From assembly GCA_015039365.1 (NCBI GenBank), contig WION01000027.1, positions 186,001-250,000 of the forward strand: a DNA stretch of 64,000 nucleotides, in the 5' to 3' direction. Below, in pieces: positions 46,582-64,000 of the stretch. Within the stretch, counting starts at the first letter, position 1. Each line of letters begins with the position of its first letter. The notes under the pieces were generated by a model that was not told the DNA's origin, ran no database searches, and saw only the letters and a program-made list of their open reading frames with translations. Both the position numbers and the translations under genes were made by a program. The DNA is from Amanita rubescens (lineage: Eukaryota; Basidiomycota; Agaricomycetes; Agaricales; Amanitaceae).

Positions 46582-49409
46582 ATGTTCTCTGAGCACCATG
46601 GGGTGAGGGCGCAGTTGGACGGCCTGGATTTAGGATACGAAAAAACACGTGCAACCGGCCAAGCTTGTGGCAGTGCTCGAATCAGACAATACCTACCCCA
46701 CAGTTCCCGGGCCAGAACCGTCTTCGCCTTAATTGTCTTATCGAAGGCGAATATAAATCTTTCAAGTTACCGTGGAGCACAATTGGGTGTTTTTAGCGAC
46801 TTGAAGGAAGTTATACAAAGCAAGGCAAGACATGGCATTGGTACTTTAAAGGATGTTGGTCCTCACACTCTGGACTTGTGGAAGGTGAGCGCCATTGATG
46901 ACTTGCGATGTGAAGTGACATTGCTTTTTTCAGCCCAAGGGCCGTATCGCTGCGAAGCCAGAAATGACTTTGGCTGCACGTATCGGGTCCCTGGAAGGTG
47001 GTCTTTCGGAATATGCGATCATATTAGAACCTACGGACAGCGTCTTCGATATCTTTCAATGTCGCTTCCCAAACACGAAATCCACATCATTGTAAAGGCC
47101 CCGGCCACTGGTGAGTGAGATTAGATCTTTACGGTTGAGCATTACTGAGGGAAAAACTGTCTCGTCCGTCTACTTTCTTTGCCTTCGAATTCCACCTCCT
47201 CCCGCGCGTTCTCCCCCTCTTCTCCTTATCTCATTTCTCCTCATCCTGTTTTCCTTCTTCCCGATCCCGACCCTTCTTCCCGGGTCGTCCTCCATCTTCC
47301 GCGTCCAACCTATACCGAATGACGGTCGCCTATCCCGACGCCTCCTATATATGAATGTCTTATCATGCTGGCTGCCATGGACTCTCTCTCTCTCCCTTAT
47401 ATCCTGCCTCTCACACATTCTCCTGCTCACGTACATGTTCTCCAACACCGCCAGAGCGCTATTTTAAACGAGTTCGTTTCGATGATGCGCCGCTGCACAC
47501 CTCCTAAGATACAAGCAGGAACGGTTGAAGCCAAATGTAGGTGGTGTACCCTCAAACGTGGATGGCTTTGTAAACAATTTTCATTAGCTTCACCCCCAAG
47601 CCTCGCCCGCCAAGAGATGGAAGCTAAATGGTCGATGCAAGGCTTTGAGAATTATATTGATTACTTGGCCACTGGGAAATTGGATGTATATCTCGACTCG
47701 ATCAAACGTGAAGACAAAGTTACAGACCTGGACTTGGGGGTGGTTCTGCCCCTTCACCCAATTCTTCTCATTCATGAACTCGGCAAGCATGCAGATCAGG
47801 AACGAATCGAAGAGCTGTTCAAGTGTGATAGAATTGATATATGTGATACAGTGTTCGTGGTGCCGGGATAATTGTGAAAATAATCAATTCTAACATTTCT
47901 CTTTCTAGCCATCTATTCAACGTCTCTGGCTCGGGTAAAACGCGCCTTTCACTTGACGGTCTTTGCTCCCATTGGGGCCTTTATATTTCATGCAGGACCC
48001 GAGGAACGGCATCTGGCTCGGACGACCTCCAACAAGCGATGGAAATGTTGCAAACTATGAGTACTCCGGATCTCTCTAATAACACGTCTCCTGCTCAGCG
48101 CATCCTTGCAATGTTGTTGTGTGCGCGTTTCTTTATCTTCAAGCAACTCGTGCAACACTTTCCTGTTAACACAAAAGTCACGGATGGCGGCGATGGGTCT
48201 TTGCCCAAATTTTGCCCCCCCATTTGTGTGATGGTGGCAGGGACCTCTTTGTCAGAGTGTTTCAGGGCCTTCGGGATGCTGAAACTCATATTATGCTTGA
48301 TATTATTCGCTCCTCGTTGCGTGACATCAGGACCGGGAGAAAAGATCTGTTTCCTATGGAAAGTAAAACACCTCTATTCGTCGTGATCGACGACACACAG
48401 GTCTTTCGCTCTGAGTCAGGGACCGGTTGGCGTCGCGAGATGGTTGACTTCTTTGAGTCCAAAGGGTTCTTCAACGGGATTATTCTTTCGGGAACTGGTC
48501 TGTTGATGGAAAAGGTGAAAGATGCGGTGGGTTCTCTTTCGGCAAAAGAGGCGCCAAGCAACAAAATCTTCACCAATGTTGGGCGTTTCACGAGCGACGA
48601 TTCTTCTCATAAGACCTATATTATTTAATAGGACTGGAATTGATAGAATGCTTAGTTGACGCTCTTATGCATTGGACTTTAGGAAGCGTACTGACATCCA
48701 TTCTCATCTCGATGAACGCAATATGCATGACATGATTACTACGGTGAGTGTAGGTTTTTAAGACAAGATGACAGGCATCCGCACATTCAATCCTGACGTG
48801 CCAACCCATCCTGTATACATTTCCGAACCACTGGTATTTCTCTCCCTCAGCTCGCTTTTTGAACAGCAGAATTCAACGTCGAGGAAGAACTGGATGGTTA
48901 GGTCATTTCGCACTGCTGTCAACCGTTCATCACTTGGATTTGTGCTTGAAGAGGCTCTGCTTCTTGCAATTCAATTAAAACCTACACCAAACCTCGTTGC
49001 CAAGGTCTGGCAAGAAGCCCTCAATTCTGTTACACCCGATTTGTTCTACATGGTGGTGGTAGGTATCATACTTTGTAATCTCAATCAGCCTCTACCCTTA
49101 TCTTGATGTTTATAGGTCAACGGGAAACAGGGTCAATATGCGCCTGTGCCTTTCCCGAATCTCGAAAATGATCTGAAGAGCACGTTGGAGACGATCCTTG
49201 GGAAAGGAGATGCACCAAAGATAGCTGAGACTTATCGCAGCCAGTATCGCGACAAGCTTCCCGCAGCAATCCACTTCACACTCAACCCGACAGACTCGAG
49301 TTGTTTCACAGTCAATGTATCGATTACTTTAGACGCCATGGATCTTCTCCATACAAATATACCAGCATCGTGTGAATGGAGGATGGTGGATGATGCGTGG
49401 GACAGGTAA
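46582..49409 (+). pseudogene. Crinkler-like gene with P-loop domain, several frame breaks
   Basis: The first part resembles a Crinkler N-terminal domain: LGVFSDLKEVIQSKARHG, the TLDLWK signature just before a GTGAGC intron, and a closing EIHIIVKAP. The second part (from about 47365) has LPLHPILLIHELG, ERIEELFKCDRIDICDT, then a P-loop VSGSGKTRLSLDGLCSHWG and LFVVIDDTQVF (Walker B-like), GIILSGTGL and RFTSDDSSH. Crinklers of fungi pair such N-termini with NTPase/nuclease-like domains and act in host interaction or inter-fungal conflict; that role is only inferred. Frames break near 47065, near 47860 and near 48185. The right part (48768-49409) has no clear domain. Likely a dead copy of an expanded family. 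Confidence 0.6.
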
Positions 49410-49711
49410 CGAAGTCTTGCAACGAGCGAAACGCGCACATTTAATCTCTTCCGAAAATGTCGATAGATGTAGGTGGCAGCATTGTTAAGTCCCGATATGA
49501 TTTTGGGAGCCAGAGGCTATCCATGTGACCGATGGATATTGTGGTATCGGGAATGATGTCCAGTGAAGTCACGCGCAACCTGGGTTCTGTAAGTAAAGGC
49601 TTAAGGCTGGGTGAAGGATGACAAAAAGCTGGACTCGCGGGACATGTTGGGACGCGTCACGCCGTCAAGGCCATAAACTTCGTGGCGACGAAGTTCCGAG
49701 GCCTGACCCTA

Positions 49712-50745
<1,034 letters not shown>

Positions 50746-51002
50746 GCCATATTGTGGTGGATTGACTTGACTCAAAATGTCATTGGTCACGGTCGATTAC
50801 TAATCTGCACAGCCACACTACCCAAAATAGTACACCCACATTGCCATTCCGCGTGCTACGAACGTAACTTTATCATTGGAACAGCAAACTATTTCCTTGA
50901 AGTACGACAGAAATGCCCGCTTATAGCCCATTGTAAGCCTCTTATAACATTGCAACGCGTCACGCGTCACGCTTGTAGCCTCGTGTTCCCTTGCCTCTCT
51001 CC

Positions 51003-54000
51003 ATGGCCGACCGACGTGAAGGCACTGCACGAACGATATTCAAGACGCTCCTAAAGCCCCTAAGGCCCCTAAAGCGGCACAAATCAGCCAGCGCCTCGGC
51101 TAGCCCGTCGAATTCAACTCCCATCTCCTATGCATCTGGCGCTCACGATCCTGTCTCAAGAAGTGCAGAGCGGACGGGTTCAAGTAAGTATATTGGTCCC
51201 ATCTTAGTTTTATCCGACTCAAACTCTCTCTAGGCGCCGACGCTACCTTGACTCAGGGCATGGATTTCTACCTCACAGATCTAGCGGACTCAGCCCACCA
51301 TCCAGGTCCTACCACCCCCTTCCAGTCAGTAAAGCATTTTTCGTCAAGCATTCCGGATCTGCGGGGTTCCGCTGTTCAAGGTGAGATTGCATACGCTCGG
51401 TCGTCGCGTCTGAGAATTGACTTCGCGCACGGCCGCGAAATCCGACTCGTACTGAAGAACCAGCGTTGATTAATTCTCAAATGCCGGTCTCGGATTGGAA
51501 GGCGACTACAAAACAGGGTCTTGGAGTAGCTTCGCGGTTCGCCCAAACGCTCCTCAAGAAGCTGCCGGACTGCATCCAGACTAATCCAGTTAAGATGGCA
51601 TTCTCCATTGCTAAGGCGATCATCGAGATAAAAGATGTGGGTTCTCGCCTCTGTATCTCGAGCACAGACTAATCTTTATCTCAGGCAGTCGGAGACAACA
51701 AGGACGAGCTTGCACAACGTCTCGAAGAAACGGCGAACAGACTCCTGGCTGTGGAGAGGACTGTAGCTATCGGTATTCCGAAGGCCGCCGAACAGGAGAT
51801 GGAGAAACTCAAACAGTACGTCATCCTCCCTGCGTCAAATGGTATACCACAATGAACGCGTCGCCATCTAGGATCCTTCGGGAAGAAATGAAGAAGTTAG
51901 AAGACCTCACCCATAAATCGCTGACCATACGGACGCTAGACCATGAAGAATATCAGAAGATGATCGGCCAAATCTTTCAACGCGTAAATGGTGCTACGAC
52001 ATCCTTCCAGGTCCATACTCTTATATTCGTCTAAGCTTATGTATTTGCTCATTGTTTATTCCCAGTTCGAAATGGCGAACAGCATCCAGGAAACGGCGAA
52101 CATAATACACGACGACATCAAGGCAAGTATCTCGGTTTCCTGGCTTGTGACCGACACTGATTGATTGAACAGAAAGAGGCCCTCCAAAGTCTGCGTCCCT
52201 CCGAGAAGGCCGACCACAATACTATTCTCGAAGAGCAGGGCCTGAAGCGGGAAGTGTGCACGAACGGAACGCGTGTCAAGATATTGGAAGATATTATCAA
52301 ATGGGCTAATGATTGCTCATCTAACAGCCCGCGTGTCTTCTGGCTGACCGGTCAAGCTGGCTCCGGCAAAACCACAATTGCGTATACCATAGCCAAACGA
52401 TTCGAGAAGGATGGTGAAGCCAACGAGCTCACCGTTTTGGGCGGCAACTTTTTCTGCTCACGACAATACCAAGAAACGCAAGTTCAGACCCGTATCCTTC
52501 CCACCATCGCCTACCAGCTTGCTCGTAAATGCAAATCGTATGCAAACGCTTTGCATGTTGCCGACAAATCCGACGCAGTCAATCACGACGTCTCCTGCCA
52601 GATAAAGAGTCTTCTTCTTGGACCTTGGCAACTGTCCGAAGCTACACGCCCCCTTGAACTACCACACTACCTTGTTGTCATCGATGCTCTCGACGAGATC
52701 AAGGACAACGGAGGGTCAGCATTTCTGCGCGACCTACTCACAGCAATCAACAAAGACGATATCAGAGGCTTGAAGTTTCTCGTGACCAGTCGATCAGATC
52801 CTAAAATTGTTACACTCTGCGAGTCCTTCGCATCCGAGGCTGTTTGTCGTCTCCAAGACGTGCCGATCGAAGAGGCAAAGTCAGACATCAAAATGTACTT
52901 GAACATTAAGCTGCCGAAGCTTGCTGGCAGTCCAGAGCTGGCCGAGGTTGGACAACAGGCAGGTGGTCTGTTCATCTACGCTGCGACGGTGGTGAGGTAT
53001 TTGACCCGGTGTAACTCGATCTCCTCTAAAGAGCAGACCGAGATGCTTAACAATCTCCTTTCCACGTCGGCTTCCGCAAGTGCTACATTCTTAATCGACA
53101 TATTATACCGCCAAATTCTGCACGACGCCTTTTCGGAGTTCGAAGGAAATATCTTGACTCGCCGATTGCGTATCCTTTATACCTTCCTATGTACGGCTGA
53201 ACGCACATCATCCTCCACCGTTGCTGCGCTCATCGCAGGCAATGATGATGAAGCCGCAAAGGCCGTTTTGGATAGTCTCCATTCCGTGCTATATACCCAG
53301 GACGATCGAGTTTTTTGGTACCATGCCTCATTCCCCGACTTCATTTTTGATCCAGCCCGGTCAAACTTCCGCGTTGGTGAGAAGAACTTTCTGTTTTCGT
53401 GTAACGAACCAGCCCACCACAATCTTCTTGGTGAATCTTGCTTCGGCGTCATGAAGTCCAGTTTGCGATTCAACATGGGTGATATAACTTCATCCTTCCT
53501 GTTCGACCGCGACAACGCCACTGCGCTGTCTAAGCAGGTTGACCAGAACATCACTGCTGTTCTTAGGTACTCATCTCGCCACTGGACTGACCACTTGCCA
53601 TTGCCCCAGCTGATCAATACCGATAATCTTCGTTGCTGTATTTCGGATCTCCTCCAAATTCGTGTCCTGTTCTGGATCGAGGTTATGAATTTACTTGGAT
53701 TATGCAATCAGTGTACCCCAATGCTTCTGCATGCACGTCAGTGGGTATTGAAGGTATGGATTGCAAGGCTTGAGTTATGCTGCAAGAACTAATGGTGTCG
53801 GTCAGTACGGGAACAGTTATTCGGAATTGGCACGTGACCTTGGTGAAGCTGCCAATTTTGCTACCTATTTTGCTGGGAGCCCGGCTGCCGAATCGACACC
53901 GCATCTGTACATCTCGGCGTTGGCAACATGGTCGCGGGAAACTAGTCTCTCTCGGAAGTGGAAAAACCAATTCACTCGCATCCCTGTCTTTACGCATACC

Positions 54001-56094
54001 AAAGGCAGTAGTATTGATTTGCCATTGATGACGGTATCAGCTGGGGGAAGAATCTTGGCTGTTGCATTTTCAGGGGACAGCACGCGGATTGTGTCAGGCT
54101 CGTATGACAACTCTGTGCGGATATGGGATGCGTCGACAGGCGTGGAGCTGAAGGAGCTGAAGGCCCACACCGGGTCGGTCAATTCGGTCGCGTTTTCGAG
54201 CGATGGGATGCGGATTGTGTCTGGCTCGGACGACAACTCTGTGCGGGTGTGGGATGCATCGACAGGTGTGGAGCTGAAGGAGCTGAAGGGCCACACCGAG
54301 GGCGTCAGATCGGTCGCGTTTTCGAGCGATGGGACGCGGATTGTGTCTAGCTCGTGTGACAAGTCTGTGCGGGTGTGGGATGCGTCGACAGGTGCAGAGC
54401 TGAAGGAGCTGAAGGGCCACACCGGGTCAGTCTTTTCGGTCGCGTTTTCGAGCGATGGGATGCGGATTGTGTCTGGCTCGGATGACAAGTCTGTGCGGGT
54501 GTGGGATGCGTCGACAGGTGCAGAGCTGAAGGAGCTGAAGGGCCACACCGGGTGGGTCAGATCGGTCGCGTTTTCGAGCGATGGGACGCAGATTGTGTCT
54601 GGCTCGGATGACAACTCTGTGCGGGTGTGGGATGCATCGACAGGTATGGAGCTGAAGGAGCTGAAGGGCCACACCGAGTGGGTCAATTCTGTCGCGTTTT
54701 CGAGCGATGGGACGCGGATTGTATCTGGCTCGGATGACAACTCTGTGCGGGTGTGGGATGCGTTGACAGGTGTGGAGCTGAAGGAGTTGAAGGGCCACAC
54801 CGGGTGGGTCAGATCGGTCACGTTTTCGAGCGATGGGACACGGATTGTGTCTGGCTCGGATGACAACTCTGTGCGGGTGTGGGATGCGTCGATAGGTGTG
54901 GAGCTGAAGGAGCTGAAGGGCCACACCGGGTCTGTCTTTTCGGTCGCGTTTTCGAGCGATGGGACGCGGATTGTGTCTGGCTCGTCTGACAACTCTGTGC
55001 GGGTGTGGGATGCGTCAACAGGTGTGGAGCTGAAGGAGCTGAAGGGCCGCATCGGGTGGGTCAGATCGGTTACATTTTCGAGCGATGGGACGCGGATTGT
55101 GTCTGCCTCGGACGACAACTCTGTGCGGGTGTGGGATGCATTGACAGGTGTGGAGCTGAAGGAGCTGAAGGGCCACACTGGGTCGGTCTTTTCGGTCGCG
55201 TTTTCGAGCGATGGGACGCGGATTGTGTCTGGCTCATATGACAACTCTGTGCGGGTGTGGGATGCGTCGACAGGTGTGGAGCTGAAGGAGCTGAAGGGCC
55301 ACACCGGGTCGGTCAATTCTGTCGCGTTTTCGAGCGATGGGACACGGATTGTGTCTGGCTCGTATGACAAGTCTATGCGGGTGTGGGATGCGTCGACAGG
55401 TGTGGAGCTGAAGGAGCTGAAGGGCCACACCGAGTGCGTCAATTCTGTCGCGTTTTCGAGCGATGGGACGCGGATTGTGTCTGGCTCGTATGACAAGTCT
55501 GTGCGGGTATGGGATGCGTTGACAGGTGTGGAGCTGAAGGAGCTGAAGGGCCACACCGAGTGCGTCAAATCGGCCGCGTTTTCGAGCGATGGGATGCGGA
55601 TTGCGTCTGGCTCGTCTGACAAGTCTGTGCGGGTGTGGGATGCGTCGACAGGTGTGGAGCTGAAGGAGCTGAAGGGCCACACCGAGTGGGTCTTTTCGGT
55701 CGCGTTTTCGAGCGATGGGACACGGATTGTGTCTGGCTCGTCTGACAACTCTGTGCGGGTGTGGGATGTATCGACAGGTGTGGAGCTGAAGGAGCTGAAG
55801 GGCCACACCGGGTCGGTCAATTCGGTCGCGTTTTTGAGTGATGGGATGCAGATTGTGAGCTCGGATGACAAGTTTGCAAGTGTGGGATGTGTTGATGAGT
55901 ACTTTCCTTGGAATTTGACAAACACAAATTGGATTATTTCTTCTCAGGGGCAAAACTACCTTATGTGGGTGCCACAAGAAGTTGGATTGCTTTCATCTTT
56001 CAATATCCTCATCATTTCTCGTTCTGGATTTGCCACTGTTGACTTTTGTCAGGCCATGATAGGTCTTGGTTGGACTCACTGTTATACACCATAG
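51003..56094 (+). CDS. NACHT-WD40 NLR (STAND) protein, 1565 aa, intact
   Basis: Eight exons fit in phase: 51003-51183, 51234-51380, 51464-51636, 51685-51815, 51872-52010, 52066-52122, 52173-53753, 53806-56094. The intron after 52122 starts with GC. The N-terminal 300 residues are helical with amphipathic repeats (KKLPDCIQTNPVKMAFS; EEMKKLEDLTHKSL), the kind of region that in basidiomycete NLRs resembles MLKL/HeLo-type helical bundles. The NACHT module has Walker A GQAGSGKTTIA, Walker B LVVIDALDEI and TSRSDP sensor. WD40 units follow, then a short end region (LMWVPQEVGLL...WTHCYTP). Fungal NLRs sense non-self or damage and trigger programmed cell death. The ligand is unknown. Confidence 0.9.
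54037..55870 (+). repeat. WD40 array: 14 full 126-bp units plus a decayed 15th
   Basis: Units of exactly 126 bp (42 codons) run without indel from 54037 to 55800; unit starts fall at 54037, 54163, 54289 and so on to 55801. The last unit loses register after SSDDKF. Units 2-14 are nearly identical in DNA. Amino-acid differences cluster at the two residues after GHT, at the residue before the following S (N, R, F or K), and at the loop GS-x-D-x-S (D, Y, S or C; N or K). Fourteen units would make two seven-bladed propellers. Confidence 0.93.
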
Positions 56095-56446
56095 GTCATC
56101 ACGATTTTGGCTTAAAATAGTCTCAGAACTACGTTCCACACTATCTTAAGGTCACCATGAGTGATGACGAAGGGTAGAATGTACTACATACAAGATTATC
56201 GCAAGACTGGCTCCCCAGTCTCGTAATACAGGGCTGTATATATACACTAACTACTACGTCAAAACGAAACAAACCGGTAGTGCCCTTGTTTGAATTCCTG
56301 CTCAGAATGCTCTCCCAGGGCGCGTCAACATGACCAAACAGACGCGGGATAATTGATAATAAACGCGTCCAATCAACGAGCCACTCTCTTTCTCCAACCA
56401 CCATCATCTAAACTACCTTCAGCGTTCACGTTCAGCAACAAATAAC
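56095..56446. promoter_or_regulatory. intergenic; histone H4 promoter region
   Basis: Between the NLR stop and the H4 ATG. The last 60 bases before 56447 are a C/A-rich leader (CCACCATCATC, TTCAGCGTTCACG), as expected for a highly expressed histone. I see no divergent H3 gene. Confidence 0.4.
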
Positions 56447-56913
56447 ATGTCCGGCCGTGGAAAGGGTGGAAAGGTCAGTAGTCCATGTAACGTCTTGCTG
56501 AGCATTTCACTAACAGTTTGGCTTCAGGGTCTCGGAAAGGGTGGTGCGAAACGTCACCGCAAGATTCTTCGCGACAACATCCAAGGCAAGCCGCAGTCTT
56601 GGTGTTGAGTGTCGGAATAGCTTAACGACCCGCGTTTAGGTATCACCAAGCCCGCTATCCGTCGTCTTGCCCGTCGCGGTGGTGTGAAGCGTATTTCCGG
56701 CTTGATTTACGAGGAGACCCGTGGTGTCTTGAAGATCTTCTTGGAGAACGTTATCCGCGACTCTGTCACTTATACTGAGCACGCTAAGCGGTATGTTGTG
56801 TAGACCGTACTCTATGGCGTGACTGACCCCTCGACAGCAAAACTGTTACCGCCCTCGATGTCGTGTATGCGCTCAAGCGTTCTGGTCGCACACTCTATGG
56901 TTTCGGTGCCTAA
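56447..56913 (+). CDS. histone H4
   Basis: Histone H4 is a core nucleosome protein. Four exons: 56447-56473, 56528-56585, 56640-56790, 56838-56913, adding up to 103 aa, exactly the conserved H4 length. The product runs [20 protein letters not shown], then [19 protein letters not shown] and ends [13 protein letters not shown]. The second intron (56586-56639, 54 bp) begins GCAAGC and ends TTTAG, so it is a GC-AG intron; no GT donor nearby gives the right protein. It is single here, without a paired H3 gene within the window. Confidence 0.97.
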
Positions 56914-57078
56914 ATGACTCGGTGATTGACGTCGAAATGACTCGACGAAAGAAGCAAGTCATGCATATGCCTATCTTAGTACATTTCTATGTTTGTCCTC
57001 TCTCTGGTCTCCTGCTGTATGCGTTCTATAAAGTATTGCCTTGTATAACATGATACTATGGGAACAAACGAGTGACTA

Positions 57079-61511
<4,433 letters not shown>

Positions 61512-62608
61512 TCGATTTCAGCGACTCGTCGTACACCGCGTGTCCATTCCTGACGGCAAGATCTGTTGTGATCAACCGTTGACCGGCATATTGAACTTTG
61601 CAGACATTGGTACGGATAGTATACTCTTCATATGTAGCAGTGCTTCGAAAGGGAGATGTCGCTATTACTATATGAACACTGAGCATTTTTTTTCTCGTTA
61701 ATATTGATTTCGACAGAAACTTTTGCGGCTGTATTGATTGTCGAATTCACTTGTCACCACGGGTTCGTGTGTAAAAGTTGAGCCGAACGTTCCGCGGAAT
61801 CCCGGGCGCGGATAATAATGCTTGCGTGACAAACCTCTTCATCATACTTACCAACCTTTGTTTCCCACTGGCCCACGCAAACTCGATTCGAGTCCACCGC
61901 TTCAGTTCCTCTACTATACCTGTTGGAAGCACGAGAAACATTACTTCCGACGGACTCACCATGATCAAGAAAGAACGTTTATAAATGAAGGACACAGGCA
62001 ACAGGCTCGAACCTTGCCAAGTTGTGCATTTTGGTATAAGTTATTCAGTTTGCCACTTATTCTTACTGCTAAAGTCTATGCAAAGGAATGATGATCACGT
62101 CTTGATTACTGGGTACTTCGAGACGAGATATTCCGATAGGACTTTGCTAGATGACATACGTCGTGTTTTGTCCTATGCTACTTATTGCGGAGTCCGTGAA
62201 TATCATCACAATAAGTAGCATCGGAGAAGGCATAGCACTGGGCACAGAATCGGAGCGCGTATTCCGATCCACTGACCGTTGCCTTATATCCAAAAAAGCA
62301 TCATAGAAATGGGCGACTCGCCGGTATTAAGCCACGGAGTATATTTGCACATGGAAAACTAATCTCTGGGCGCTGAGCGGAATACAAGAGGATGCTTGAA
62401 TAGGAAAATCCTTCTGGAATGGCATGAGATCCAGGGCGCTGTTTAGGCGCCGCATGTAACACAGTCGGATCCACGATCTCACATCGCCTTTCCAATCCCC
62501 TCCAACCAAGCCTCAGCGTCTTCAAAGGCTGAACCTTCCACAAAAGAAGCCCTATTTGGCCTTCTGCCGCGGAAAGTCGAGGGCGAGCAAGTACCGGCGA
62601 CTACGATC
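61512..62608. repeat. spacer with duplicated flank and a 114-bp tandem copy of helicase exon 1
   Basis: From about 62200 the flank of copy 1 recurs. At 62515-62628 a 114-bp segment resembles the following coding start (AGCGTCTTCAAAGGCTG at 62515 and 62629; CTTCTGCCGCGGAAAGTC in both), which equals 38 codons. So exon 1 of copy 2 has a degraded in-register twin directly upstream. Between 61512 and 62200 I see no supported gene. Confidence 0.65.

Positions 62609-64000
<1,392 letters not shown>

Noticed and set aside
53865..55925. 686-codon antisense open frame opposite the WD40 array
   Set aside because: It is a by-product of 126-bp units in perfect register: a stop-free antisense frame in one unit is stop-free in all. 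The sense frame has the domain.

Overview
This is nuclear DNA from a filamentous basidiomycete, most likely an agaricomycete. The genes carry dense 50-65 bp GT-AG introns. The window holds a septin, a four-exon histone H4, F-box/LRR genes, a NACHT-WD40 (NLR) gene, a Crinkler-like gene and a CACTA element of the basidiomycete Tnp2 type. I cannot name the genus. All splice models below were built by hand from reading frame, phase and splice-site consensus; no search was run.

Layout. 1-4555 is a 65-bp minisatellite in which every unit looks like a complete small intron, followed by two phase-compatible exons of an unknown gene. 6.2-9.6 kb holds a Cdc12-like septin and a conserved gene of unknown function with a mitochondrial-looking N-terminus. 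10.593-15.751 kb is a CACTA/EnSpm transposon that looks intact: short CACTGT termini, an ATA target duplication, a 1030-aa Tnp2 transposase and a divergent 268-aa accessory gene. It sits in the 5' flank of a decayed TFIIIC-subunit gene, and a paralogous copy of that flank without the element lies at 17.7-18.0 kb.

16-34 kb is an accessory landscape: F-box/LRR genes (one apparently fused to a zinc finger), two paralogous secreted proteins, a kinase-like gene, a better preserved TFIIIC-subunit gene, a C2H2 zinc-finger gene, and decayed phosphotransferase and metallophosphoesterase copies. 35.3-38.0 kb is a tandem pair of paralogous secreted-protein genes. 38.4-42.2 kb is a divergent pair, an alpha-helical conserved protein and a CK1-like kinase, sharing a 107-bp promoter region. 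A small secreted cysteine-containing protein follows at 44.1 kb.

46.6-49.4 kb is a broken Crinkler/P-loop gene. 51.0-56.1 kb is an intact 1565-aa NLR whose 14 WD40 units are almost identical at DNA level and differ at a few positions only. Housekeeping genes follow: histone H4 and a mitochondrial FtsJ/Mrm2 methyltransferase. The right end carries two tandem Prp43-like DEAH helicase genes; two further helicase fragments lie at 46.2 and 50 kb.

Themes: local duplication followed by decay (TFIIIC subunit, Prp43, secreted proteins), an active-looking DNA transposon, concerted evolution of NLR repeats, three GC-AG introns, and single-base frame breaks in at least seven genes. The breaks could be true pseudogenisation or residual consensus errors.
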